64,000 nt of DNA from Sambucus nigra (Eukaryota > Streptophyta > Magnoliopsida > Dipsacales > Adoxaceae), in NCBI GenBank assembly GCA_949130495.1, contig OX422216.1, forward strand, positions 99,579,967-99,643,966, written 5' to 3'. Positions 22,254-34,559 of the stretch are shown in pieces. The position numbers were made by a program, and so were the translations under genes. A model generated the notes under the pieces. It saw only the letters and a list, made by a program, of their open reading frames with translations, had not been told where the DNA came from and did not search any database. Each line of letters starts with the position of its first letter. Within the stretch, counting starts at the first letter, position 1.

Positions 22254-25200
22254 TTACATGCAAATATTATTTACAAATGCAATACGGGAATAAATTGTCC
22301 CTACTGGGCGCTTTCCTTCAGCATTTGAGGAGCTCGGTGCTGGTTCCATGCCTGCTGGAGGATCATCTAATGTGTATGGGGAGTTAATGAAGTTGAAATC
22401 TTGAAGCATTCTCCTATTACTACTACTTGGAGCCTCTAAAAAATGAGGAGGCCGAACTATTTCTAGCTCATCGTGCAGGCCATAATCCCCCAAATATTTG
22501 GAGATCAAGCACTGGGAATCGTATTAACAGGGATACTGCTAACATTGAGTTTAAAGGGAAGGTCTTGACACTATAAGAGCCCCAGATCAACCCAATACCA
22601 TAGTTTATTATCTTAGTCAACCTTCATAATCGTCAAGCCATTGGTCAAGCCCCACTTGTAACCTTCACGTTGAGCCTAACTAAAACGGTCATCAAAATGA
22701 CCAAGAGCTTCATTATATCCTTCCATCCTGATCTCCCTGGGATGTTTGTGAAATTGGAAAGCTAATCTCTCAACTTGATGTTGCAGCTTCTTTAATACTC
22801 CCTCTTTAGCCTGCAGTTGAGAAGACATGGTTGAAAGTTACTCTCCCTGGGTTTGGATCTTTTGAGACATCTCAACAATGGATAAATTCTTGGCCTTTAT
22901 TTGTGCAGACTGATTTATAAGCGTCTATTGAGTCCTACCCTCATCAATTGTAGCTCGACCAGATCTGTCTCTTGATCGGGAGGAGGAAGCAAGATTGGAG
23001 TTTTTTAAAGCCTCCAATTCCTCCCTCAAACTAGCATTTTCAGTTTCTAGAAACGAAATTCCTTCATCAACAGTAGCAATGGTAGAAGGAACCTTCAAAT
23101 AATTTAGTTCTCCTCTCAAACTGTTATTTTCTTCCTCTACTAGCTTGGAAATGGCTTTAGCCGCATCAACTTCACACTTAAGTATGAATTCTTTCTTCCT
23201 AAAGACAGAAGAAGGTGCTTCTCCAATTTCTCCTCAAACCCCTGAGATCCACTCAAAGCCTTATATTTAGCCTCATAGTCAGCATAAAGCAAAGCCTTAG
23301 CCTTATTGTGCTCCTCTTAAAGTTCTTCAATCATTTTAAAATGAACCACGTTATAGGCCGCAACCCGATTAAGAAGAAACTTGAGGTAGATATATGCATC
23401 CTTAGCTTGATTAGTAGCATTCGCACCGAGCAAGTCTGATAATTCTTTATTAGTTAAAATCATGTGGCCAGCTATAAACAAACTATTGCATCACTTGAGT
23501 AGATCAGAATCATTGGAAGAAATCTATTCCATTTTAGCCATGAACTATAAGAATAAAGAGAAATCCAATTAACAACAAAACAAAGAGCATAAAGCAGCAA
23601 TCAAGAGGTGACAAGTTCATGTGAAGGAAATACTCATTTTCAATGATATAAAGCAAACTTATAAGTACATTGGAATTAAAAAAAAAAGCAAAGACAAAAA
23701 TGAAAAAAGTTGATTGCTGAATAAATCTACACCTTCTCCCTATCGTAGCAACTCCAGCTTGATTGGGAGCAGGAATAGGTGGAGTGATTTTCTCGGACGT
23801 AAGTGGGAGAGAAGACTTAGCAACTGTCTGTAGTTGGTCAGTAGTAAACTCCAGAATAAGGGTGGAATCTCCTGACCACACGTTATCTTCAACTTCCCCA
23901 TCGAAGTTTCATGGGGAACTAGGGTCATGTCTGAGGAAGAGCTCGGACTTTTGAGGAGTGCTAACCTCAGTAAGTGCAACCAACCAACCATCCTTGTAGA
24001 AATTCTTCTTCACATATTTAATCTGGACAGAAGCAGCTGCGATGGCTTTCTCCCATCCCTTATTAAAAGTGGCTTCCCTAGCCTTCACCCTCTTGGCCTT
24101 CTAAATAACCAAGCTCTTCTTCAGCTCAGATACTTGTTCGCGAGTTGCAACAACCTCATCTTCAGCCTTCTCCTGAGCTTCCTCAATAGCTTTTATTTTG
24201 TTCTCCCAATATTGCTTCTCATTTGCCAATGTTTGTTGGGAGTCAAGCAAGAACTTCTTCATGCATTCAAAATCCTCTTCTACGTCATTTGAAGAAGAAT
24301 AAAGTGAATCGTCATTCTCCAACATCTGGTTGACATCAACCAAGAACTATCAAAAGAGAGCCCAAATTAGTACAAGAAATCAATGAAAAAGTAAAAGTAT
24401 GAAAAAGTAAGAGTTCTTACCAAAGCAAGGCTTTGAGCAGCCCGTTCAGAATTTTTCAAATGGGCCATGGAAGAGGCAACACCCCTATGATCTGGCAAAG
24501 TACCAGACCTTATCAATTGTCTCACTAATCCAGGACCTAAAGCTACAGGAGAGCCATTAGCAGCAACAACCAAATTGGCCAACTTCTGTTAGTCGGCAAT
24601 AGCAGCAGTTCCTTTAATAAGTCAGGAAGGAAGACCTTTTTTTCTACGTTTGAGAAGGGAATCCTCACCCTCCCCGGCATCTTCTTTATTAATGACCCCA
24701 CCAGCAGCAGATTTGGTGGAGCCAGGAGCAACAACATCTCCCATTATATTGGGGAATTTCCTCTTTCCCATAGCAACAGCAAGAGGAAGGTCAAAGTCCA
24801 GGGATGAACAAGGGATTGAAGCAAGTTCACTTCACCACTACTAGGTGCAGTGGTCGAGGAGAAGAGAATGAACAACAAGGGTAGGACGAGAAATAAAGGA
24901 AGTTGTGTAATTCTTATAATTCAACAAGTAAGAGGTTGATCTAGTATGCTCTTCCCCAATCTTTTGGTGAATACCCCAAAGAAATTTAAGCTCAGTAAGC
25001 TTAACCTCACTCTCCTTGGGACACTTTCTCTTTCGATCAACTATAATAAAAAAAACAATCTTAATTAGTATTACAGCATCAAAATTGTTAATCAAGTCAC
25101 ATGAAAATTAAAATAACTTATCCCATGACCCTCCTGAGGGCACTATGGCCCATTGTACACATCACCCCCTGTTAGGGGTACATATTGCCAATTTTTGGCA

Positions 25201-25620
25201 ATAACTCCATGGTCGAAGTAATCCCTATTAGAGTCAGGAAAGTTAACAACTAAAGCTCTATTTACAACCCCAATTTTTAAATAGTAAGTGTTGTCAGTGG
25301 TGACCCACTTATAACAAAACATGATTTTGAGAATGCCTATATGGGTCCCATGGAGTTGATTGAGCCTAGGAACACCATTGATAACTTTCCAAGTATTAGG
25401 GGCTACCCTAACAGGGACTATATCGAAATATTGACAAAATTCCAGACAAAATGGTTTGGGAGAAAACTAAACCCACACTCAGCAATAAACAGGGAGGAAA
25501 TCCAGTGACCCTCAGACAAAGAAAAAGATTTATAGGAAGATTGGGGAGTTCTAAATCCATCCAAGTAGGTATATTCCATTCGTTCCTAAATTCGTCTAGA
25601 GAAACAACAGAGTAAACCAT
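22254..25620 (-). pseudogene. Antisense ORF region of the Tat element (aORF), broken
   Basis: The minus strand between pol and the 3' LTR carries a series of frames that read as one decayed protein. It starts at the ATG ending at 25620 with FRNEWNIPTWMDLELP, then (after a frameshift) sequence like RVAPNTWKVINGV and VVNFPDSNRDYFDHGV. This resembles the 'putative plant transposon protein' domain with its EW.IP.W and LPDS-type motifs. Further downstream are a basic patch KRKCPKE (about 25040), a segment SLALV near 24420, and two coiled-coil stretches (24343-24101 and 23119-22925). Antisense ORFs at this position are known in several Tat-lineage elements; their role is unknown. Exact exon or frame structure cannot be decided here. 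Confidence 0.6.
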
Positions 25621-26069
25621 GATTCAATATGGAGAAAAGAAGAAAGAGAAAGATTTCTTACAAAATCTTAAGGATTCAATAAGAACTAGAAGACAGGATG
25701 ACCGATCGCATGAAAGCTCAAGAATTTACAGCAAAAACTTAGAAGGTTTAAGGTAAGAGACAACCGAAAATTTTACCGCCTTTTATAGATTGCCTCAAAA
25801 ATTGGCGAACGTAATGATTAAAGTGAAATGACGATTGAAATTTTTGGCGGCTAAGCAGAAAAAGACGTATTTGCCCCAAGACGAGTCATTATAATTCTGG
25901 ATATTTGCAAAAAAGCCATCAGCATTACACGCTATCAGCAAAGCTAATAATTTTACAAGTGTGGGAAGTCGTCAATCGACCAAGCATCCGAAATGTAACC
26001 CGAGCTACTAACAGAACTAAATTCTACATACTTTCAAGCAAGCATCAAGCATGGAACATTGGGGGCTTC

Positions 26070-26560
26070 TGTTGTTACAAAAAATTACCCATTTATGTGG
26101 ACAAATCAGAAATAAACATGTGTCATCCACTACGGTAATAATCTTAGTCAACAAGGCATAACCACCGACCAAGGCTTGGAATGCCGACCAGCATACTGGA
26201 ATGTCAACTAATGTACAGAAAGCCCGACCAACAGTAGGGAGGCCGACCATCAGTATCAGCAAAATGCCAACACCTAGAAACATTATGGACATTAAGTACT
26301 GATGTAAATGTCTAATTTATAAAGGCATTTCATCCTTTAACATTTCATCTCTTTGTCTCTCTACTGGGATATAAATACGTTGTAATCCATTCGTCAAGGG
26401 CAAGTGATTGAAAGGCAAACACAAGGCAATAATAAGCACAGTGAACATAGGATTTTCTCCATAAGCTGAACCATTTTAAAACCTTTTTGTCTCTTTATTT
26501 TACTTATAAATATTATTTGTGATTAAATAATTAGACCTAGTCTAGTTTTTTACATCAACA
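26070..26560 (+). repeat. Tat element 3' LTR (491 bp)
   Basis: Runs from TGTTGTTAC to ACATCAACA, with TATAAATA at 26370-26377. The PPT-like CATTGGGGGCTTC ends at 26069, immediately before it. Confidence 0.92.
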
Positions 26561-26639
26561 GTTACAGAATTACTCTATTCAAAACTTGTAATTTACGTAT
26601 CTCATGTTACTCATAACTTCCATTTAGGTAAAAGGTGTA

Positions 26640-26752
26640 TTCATTATATATATATATACACACACATATATTTGTGTGTGTGTGTGCGCGCGCGCGCTCG
26701 CACACATGTATATATATGTGCATGTGTGAGTATATGCACATGAATGTGTGTG

Positions 26753-26803
<51 letters not shown>

Positions 26804-26975
26804 GTGTGTGTATGCGATTTTGTAAAAGTATATATATGTGGGGGGTGTATATGTGCGTGTGTAAGTATATGAGGGGCTTCATGTATGTATAGAAATTCCT
26901 ATATTTATATATTTATTATATAACGAATCATTTCCTTTTTAGTTTTCTAATTTATTTGTGCGAGTGTAAGTGTGT
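26640..26975. repeat. Compound GT/TA/CG microsatellite region
   Basis: Includes (TG)n followed by (CG)n at about 26673-26700, (TA)n at about 26761-26787 and (TG)n at about 26790-26812. Frames over it (for example 26607-26892) are simple-repeat artefacts. Its right half (about 26820-26980) is related to about 32690-32830. Confidence 0.9.
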
Positions 26976-27088
26976 GTATATGTCACACCCCGTAAAATCC
27001 GGCAGGCGACGCTTTTTAGTTTTCTAATTGATTTGTGCGAGTGTAAGTGTGTGTACATGTAACACCCCGCAAAATCCGACAAACGGAG
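26935..27088 (+). repeat. 77-bp tandem duplication spanning a host/LTR junction
   Basis: Unit 1 (26935-27011) and unit 2 (27012-27088) both contain about 46 bp of flank followed by the first 31 bp of the LTR (TGTCACACCCC or TGTAACACCCC). The unit 1 flank ends in GTATA, which equals the right target duplication exactly. Unit 2 has GTACA. Confidence 0.9.
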
Positions 27089-29444
27089 TGGCTAGCCACC
27101 CCCGCCGAACCGTGTCGGGCGTTAGTAAATAAATACCATTCTTAGCATGAGACAGATATCAGACATAAATAAGTCAGTCCATAAGATAAATAATTGAATC
27201 AATCCCAAATGATCATAAATAACTGAGCGATAAAAGATCCATCGCATGCTAAAACTCCAAGCAAAAACCAATCTCCAATAATAATTAAATAAAATCTGAA
27301 TAATAAAGAATTGTGAATAATCCAACTGAAATCCTCTAACAACTTTGGAACCGAATGGCCCAATAAAAATCCAAATGAAGTCTCATAATGAAATACAACC
27401 GAAAAGAAAGTCTAACTAAATAAAGCAATAAAATGAATAAACTCCACCTGCACCTCCAAATGATAAACTCCGATAATCCTATGCAGCTTCTCCAAAACTT
27501 ATCCTGAAAAAGTTAGTCAACGCACGAGGTCAGAGCTCCGAGCATGAATATATACTACTCCCCTCAAATAGGATCCTTGAATCCAGACAGTAGCATTATA
27601 CGGAATAAATATCACAATAGAATATTTAAATTAAAGGAGATAATTAAACGCGATAAATATAAAACTAACTATCCTCAGAAATTCCCATTTCAAAAACACA
27701 CCAATATGATTTTAAATTTCCAAGTCCCACGATGTTAATTTAATTAAATTAACCGAATTTATTATTGTTCTAATTTTTTATTATGGCGGTCCTCTCGCCC
27801 CGGGTGGTAATCCACCAAAGTGTCACACTTCCCCTTGTCAAATGGCCTCTGATCCATTTAGACTATCGACCCCGCCCCATGACAAGATTCCACACACGAC
27901 ACGACATAAATCGTCCGCTGACCCGTTTAAACTGTCGGTCCTTGACACATTATGTCACCACAAATTTTAATACCCGTTTTTATCTTAGGCATTAATTCTC
28001 AACTTCTCAATTTATAAATTTCCCCACCCTTTTAATCGACGTGAGATCCTCAAAATACCCCTTAGTCCCATGCCTAAGGGTCCCCAAATACACATGCATC
28101 ATATCCTACATATAGGATGAATTTTCAATATAAAACACCTCCTAGTCACATGCCTACGCTTAACGAAAAGTTGATATAACGTAAAAATCTACCCCACCCC
28201 GAGATATAAAATCCCCACAAATTTACACTAACTAGTCCCATACCTAGCAAGTATAAATTTTTAACCAAGGCCTACCCACTAGTCCCATACCTAGTAAGCA
28301 TCCTAAAATATAGGTGAACAATATACTACCCAAACTTTCCTCGTCCCCGCGATGGCAAAAGTGAATAATAATAATAATAATCCACACAATATCATAAATC
28401 ATAAACACAAAATGACAATATAATCATAAAGTCCCAATTTAATTTAATTCAATTAAAAGCACCGTCGTTATTTTCAACATAATTCATTATATTCAGTAAT
28501 GTAAAATTAATCAACACGCGATATTATTCAATATGACAAAAACATTCTCTTTTATAAGCCATTTAATTTTTATAATTGTGAGCGCGTCCCATCAACAATA
28601 TAAATAATCCCATAAAAAGTCTACATGAGAACCGACACCCAAAATCATAACACCCATAAATCTAACCTACGCACCCAAGGGTTTCAAAGATTAAATCATA
28701 TTCAAAACTTTCATAAAAAGAGTCCCAAAATTTAATTGTCAACTTCTTCTAATTAAGTTACTAATTGATTTTAATCAAAAACACATGATTAATAGTTTAG
28801 GCGACACTTAAAACGCATAATACTAAAGGAAAGGAATAGAGTATTCATGCCTGAGATTAAATTGAAGAAAAACTGGTCCATGATTGGATTCCTCTCGAAA
28901 AATTATCAAAAAGTTGTTCTTGGACAAACCTGATTAAACCCCAACTAAGCCTTCTGAAACTTGTGACAAAAAACTTGATTATGTTGAAGGTTGATGAATA
29001 TGGTGGAGAGGAAAAACTTTTGGAAGAGCTCTCTGGTAAAAAACTTGGGAAAAAGTGATTATGAGAAGTCCCCCCCCCCCCCCCCCCCCCGCGAATTTGA
29101 ATGGTTAAATACTAATTAGGAATCCTAACCCAACTCAAACTCTAAAATATAACTCACCGACTCAAAATCTGGGCACAGTCAATCGATCGACTCCCAGGGT
29201 CGATCGATCGACCCTATAGGTCTGGCGAAAGTTCCCCCACAAAATGCCTATAAGGCAAAAATAATTAAAAACTCAATTAAAAATCCATTTTAAATCCGAT
29301 TTAAATTCCGCTTGAAGTTTTATTCTTCTAAAATTAAAACTAACGTGTATTTAACCAATAAAAATTAGTAAATCCAAAATTTTATTTTTCTCAAATATTC
29401 CAATTAATTAATTAAATTAATTAATAAAAACACCAGGTGCTACA
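27058..29444 (-). repeat. 3' LTR of the short-interior element
   Basis: Element-sense landmarks: TGTAGCACC end at 29444, two 12-bp palindromes (one imperfect) at 29179-29190 and 29200-29211, a 21-base poly-C run (poly-G in sense) at 29070-29090, and four CTAGTCCCATACCTAG-like boxes at 28061-28298. Confidence 0.85.
28061..28298. repeat. Four CATRCCTA box repeats in LTR
   Basis: Boxes at 28061-28080, 28141-28158, 28231-28250 and 28278-28298 share TAGTCCCATACCTAG with variations. The first is CCCTTAG-TCCCATGC-CTAAGGG, a 7-bp stem. The fourth is ACTAG-TCCCATAC-CTAGT, a 5-bp stem. All four recur in the other LTR. Confidence 0.8.
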
Positions 29445-30015
29445 TACTTTCCCACTAGCAGAGGAATTTCGTCCTCAAAATTATACGAAGCATAAACATC
29501 AAACGTCAATCGCAAAACACAAAATAAGGCTCACATACGCCTACTCATTGAATGCCAAATTAGGCACCCATACACTCAATCCTACGCGCACCTACCCCAC
29601 GAACAATAAAATAATATATATCATTATATATATATAAATAATTATGAAAGTAATGGCGTACCACGCGCTCTCGCAAATCACCACTCGATTTTATTTTCGA
29701 TAATCTTCGCAACACATAAATCCTCAAATTAAATCACATCGCTGCATCGATATAAGATATACCCAAAATTCATACCAATGATCTCCCACATAAAATATCG
29801 TCTCCAAAAATTAACTCTAAAGATCCTCACATCAAGCTTACTAATTCTAAACTCAATGCCTACAACATCCTTAACACAAAATTATATATCTCCAAAAAAC
29901 ACATCTAACACGTATGCTAGACCCTCTACCTTAAGGAGTACGAATCAATAAAGGGAATCAAAGATCGATAACGCGGAAGCTAAACGGACACACAACCTAC
30001 GACACCTAAGACCAT

Positions 30016-30027
30016 GCTCTGATACCA
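30016..30027 (-). promoter_or_regulatory. PBS of the short-interior element
   Basis: Minus-strand TGGTATCAGAGC, two bases from the 5' LTR. The following leader (TCTTAGGTGTCGTAGG) is recognisably related to the LARD leaders but more diverged. Confidence 0.85.
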
Positions 30028-30029
30028 TC

Positions 30030-32375
30030 TGTCACACCCCACAAAATTCGACAGACGGGATGGCCAGCCACCGTCGTCGAACTGTACCGGGCGTGCGCAA
30101 ATAAATACCATTCTTAGCATGAGACAGATATGAGACATAAATAAATCAGTCCATAAGATAAATAATTGAATCAATCCCAAATGATCATAAACAACTGAGC
30201 GATAAAAGATCCATTACATGCTAAAACTCCAAGTAAAAACCAATCTCTAATAATGATTAAATAAAATTTGAATAATAAAGAACTGTGAATAAACAAACTG
30301 AAATCCTCTAAAAACTTTGGAATCTTATGGCCCAATATAAATCCAACATAATGAAATACGACCGAAAAGAAAGTCTAACTAAATAAAGCAATAAAATGAT
30401 TAAACTCCACCTCCTCCAAACGATAAACTCCGATAATCCTATGCATCTTCTCCAAAACTTATCCTGAAAAAGTTAGTCAATGCACGAGGTCAGAGTTCCG
30501 AGCATGAATACACACTTATCCCCTTAAATAGGATCCTTGAATCCAGACAGTGACATTATACGCAATAAATATCACAATAAAATATTTTAATTAAACGAGA
30601 TAATTAAACGCGATAAATATAAAACTAACTACCCACAGAAATTATCATTTCAAAAACATGCCAATATGATTTTAAATTTCCAAGTCCTATGATGTTAATT
30701 TAATTAAATTAATCCAAATTTATTATTGTTCTCACTTTTTATTATAGCGGTCCTCCCGCTCCGAGTGGTAATCCACCAAAGTGTCACACTGCCCCCTTGT
30801 CAAATGGCCTCTGATCCATTTAAACTGTCGACCCCGCCCCATGACAAGGTTCCACACACGACACGACATAAATCGTCCGCTGACCCGTTTAAACTATTGG
30901 TCCCTGACACATTATGTCGCCACAAATTTTAATACCCATTTTTATCTTAGGCATTAATTCTCAATTTCTCAATTTATAAATTATCCCACCCTTTTAATCG
31001 ATGTGAGATCCTCAAAATACTCCTTAGTCCCATACCTAAGGGTCCCAAAATACACATGCGTCCTATCCTACATATAGGATGAATTTCTAACATAAAACAC
31101 ATCCTAGTCACATGCCTACGCTTAATGAAAAGGCGATATAACGTAAAAATTTGCCCCACCCCGAGATATAAAATCTCCATGAATTTATACTAACTAGTCC
31201 CATACCCAGCAAGTATAAATTTTTAACCAAGGCCTACTCACTAGTCCCATACCTAGTAAGCATCCTAAAATATAGGTGAGCAGTATACTACCCAAAAGCC
31301 CCTCGTCCCCACGATGGGAAAAGTGAATAATAATAATCCACACAATATCATAAATCATAAACACAAAATGACAATATAATCATAAAGTCCCAATTTAATT
31401 TAATTCAATTAATAGCACCGTCGTTATTTTCAACATAATTCATTCTATTCAATAATGTTAAATTAATCAACACGCGATATTATTCAATATGACAAAAACA
31501 TTCTCTTTTATAAGCCATCTAATTTTTATAATTATGAGCGCGTCCCATTAACCATATAAATAATCCCATAAAGGTCTACATGAGAACCTACACCCAAAAC
31601 AATAAAACCCATAAATCTAACCTACGCACCTAAGGGTTTCAAAGATTAAATCATATTCAAAACTTTTATAAAAACAGTCCCAAAATTTAAGTGTCCACTT
31701 CCTCTAATTGGGTTACTAATTTATTTTAATCAAAAACACATGATTAAGGGTTTAGGCGACACTTAAAACGCATAATACTAAAGAAAAGGAATAGAGTATT
31801 CATGCTTGAGTTTAAGTTGAAGAAAAACTGGTCACACGGTTGGATTCCTCTCGAAAAATTAACAAAATGTTGTTCTTGGACAAACTTGATGAAACCCCAA
31901 CTAAGCCTTCCGAAACTTGTGACAAAAAACTTGATTATGTTGTAGGTTGATGAATATGGTGGAGAGGAAAAACTTTTGGAAGAGCTTTCTGGTGAAAAAC
32001 TTGGGAAAATGTGATTATGAGAAGTCCCCCCCCCCCCCCCCCCCGCGAATTAGAATGGTTAAATACCAATTAGGAATTCTAACCCAACTCAAACTCTAAA
32101 ATATAACTCACCGACTCAAAATTTGGGCATAGCCGATCGATCGACCCTAGAGGTCTGGCGACAATTCCCCCACAAAATGCCTATAAGGTAAAAATAATTA
32201 AAAACTCAATTAAAAATCCATTTTAAATCAGATTTAAATTCCGCTTGAAGTTTTATGCTTCTAAAATCAAAACCAAAATATTTAACCAATAAAAATTATA
32301 AAATCCAAAATTTTATTTTTCTCGAATATTCCAATTAATTAATTAAATTAATTAATAAAAACACTGGGTGTTATA
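30030..32375 (-). repeat. 5' LTR of the short-interior element
   Basis: Matches 27058-29444. It has one palindrome unit (32133-32144) where the other LTR has two, a 19-base poly-C run at 32026-32044, and the same four box repeats at 31023-31260. Confidence 0.85.
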
Positions 32376-32380
32376 GTATA

Positions 32381-32599
32381 TATATGTGCGATTGTGTTAA
32401 AGTACATATATACACGTGTATATGTTATACGTGTGCGCATATATGTATATATACGTGCATGAGTGGGTGTATATATGTGAAATTACGTGTATATATATGT
32501 GCGATTGTGTATAAGTATATACACATGTATATGTTGTACGTGTGCGCGTATATGTATATATATGTGCGCATGTGAGTATATGTATATATACGTGCATGG

Positions 32600-32684
<85 letters not shown>

Positions 32685-32847
32685 GTGTGTGTGTGTGTGT
32701 ATGAGTATATGAGGGACTTCACGTATGTATAGGAATTCATGTATTTACATATTCATCTCATCACGAATCGTTTCCTTTTTAGTTTTAGTATTGATTTGTG
32801 CGAGTGTAAGTGTCTGTATATATATGTGCAATTTTGTTATATATAGT

Positions 32848-32880
<33 letters not shown>
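32381..32880. repeat. TA/TG/GA microsatellite region
   Basis: Includes (TA)n at about 32609-32638, (GA)n at 32640-32681, (TG)n at 32682-32700 and (TG)n at 32851-32880. The piece about 32700-32830 repeats, with differences, the sequence left of the 27058 element. All frames here are artefacts. Confidence 0.9.
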
Positions 32881-32883
<3 letters not shown>

Positions 32884-33868
32884 AAAATTGGCACCAACTT
32901 GGCCCTCTCCAACCTCTTTATGGGGATAGAACCATGTATGATGCTGCTAGCAACCCCAGGGCAATGGTCTCTGACTTCATTGATGGCAACAATTGGAAGT
33001 GGCCTACCACTATCACTTGGGAATTGAATGATATTAAGAACTCTCCCTTGCCTCCTATTAATCCTATTCTGACTGATAGTGTGAAGTTGACTCCTAATAG
33101 GTCTGGTCTTTTCTCTATTGCCTCTGATTATGATTCCACGTTTACCAGGGGGACTGTTGTTCATTGGCATAGGCTGGTTTGGAATAAGGTGAGCATCCCC
33201 AAGTGCTCTTTCATTCTCTGGCTTGCTTATAGAAAAGCCCTTGTGACTAAAGACAAACTCTTTGATTGGGGTTTAACTGATAATAACTCCTGTATTCTAT
33301 GCAATTCTGGGATTGAGACTATTAAGTACATTTTAATTGAATTTCCTTTCTCCACCCTGGTTTGGGAAGAGGTTCTTTTTCAAAATCAATCTTACAGAGC
33401 TATGGATAGTTGGGATAATGAGATTGTATGGGTTGCTGATGATGCTAAGGGGATAAACCTTACTTCTAGGATAAGGATAACCTCATTCTCGGCCACCACC
33501 TACTATCCTTAGCTTGAAAGAAACAACAGACTTCACAATAAGGGATATGACACTACAAATAAGGTGATAAGGAACATTGAGGAAATGGTGCATGGCAAGG
33601 CTAGTAGATGGAAGAAAAGCAGAAGATCTTACACCAATTGGATGACTTGTAACTTATGGGGGCTACCCAACACTCTCTTGTATGACTAGTGGTTAGGTTG
33701 TGTCTACTATAGTCTTAGAGGTTATGTGCTCTTGTCTTGGGTCTTATTTTGTTGATGCTTGTTTTGTGTTTAGCTATTTGCGCCTGTGCTCTAGCTTGTG
33801 AGGGTATGCCCTCTGATTTTTGTACCTTTCTCTTTTATTTTATATACTCTTTAATTACCCAAAAAAAA
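32881..33868 (+). pseudogene. 5'-truncated LINE, RT C-terminal zinc domain
   Basis: A plus-strand frame from about 32884 reads ENWHQLGPLQPLYG, then the zf-RVT region of plant L1-like LINEs: VWNKVSIPKCSFILWLAYRK, TKDKL, and SCILCNSGIETIKYI. A stop at 33510-33512 falls where the related LINE copy has Trp in WIERN. The frame then resumes with LERNNRLHNK and ends in NLWGLPNTLLYD, stopping at 33687. A 3' UTR and A8 tail (33861-33868) follow. (TG)n-TATG on both sides fits a target duplication, so this is a typical dead-on-arrival insertion into a microsatellite. Confidence 0.9.
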
Positions 33869-34451
<583 letters not shown>

Positions 34452-34559
34452 GGGTGCCGACGAGAGAGGGAGAGATAAGTGAGAGAGAGAATCTTAGGAG
34501 AGAGAGCAAGGTCGGTGAAATAAAATTAAATCCTAAGGGGTTTTATTTATACCAGATAT

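Larger units (their letters stand above)
15262..26560 (+). mobile_element. Tat-type Ty3/gypsy retrotransposon, complete but decayed, 11.3 kb
   Basis: LTRs 15262-15703 and 26070-26560 are bordered by the exact target duplication GTTAC (15257-15261 and 26561-26565). Order on the plus strand: LTR, PBS, gag, aspartic protease, RT, RNase H, second (archaeal-type) RNase H, integrase without chromodomain, long 3' region with an antisense ORF, PPT, LTR. A second RNase H domain and an extra antisense ORF are features of the Tat lineage (Tat, Grande, Retand, Ogre relatives). The LTRs differ at many positions and coding regions carry numerous stops, so the insertion is old and dead. Confidence 0.93.
27058..32375 (-). 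mobile_element. Non-coding LTR retrotransposon with very short interior
   Basis: LTRs 27058-29444 (2387 bp) and 30030-32375 (2346 bp) flank only 585 bp. The minus-strand PBS is at 30016-30027 and the PPT at about 29446-29460. The right target duplication GTATA (32376-32380) matches 26976-26980. The last LTR base pairs read GGTGTTATA where the other copy has GGTGCTACA. No coding content was found. Interior length is TRIM-like but the LTRs are far too long for a TRIM, so it is better regarded as a reduced LARD. Confidence 0.88.

Noticed and set aside
23215..24292. Plus-strand frames opposite the Tat antisense ORF (23215-23439, 23763-23954, 23927-24292)
   Set aside because: The minus strand shows coiled-coil and domain-like sequence; the plus-strand frames are unrelated hydrophobic shadows.
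26607..26892. Overlapping frames of about 90 codons on both strands (also 32384-32740, 33835-34044, 34183-34509)
   Set aside because: They translate GT, TA and GA microsatellites only.
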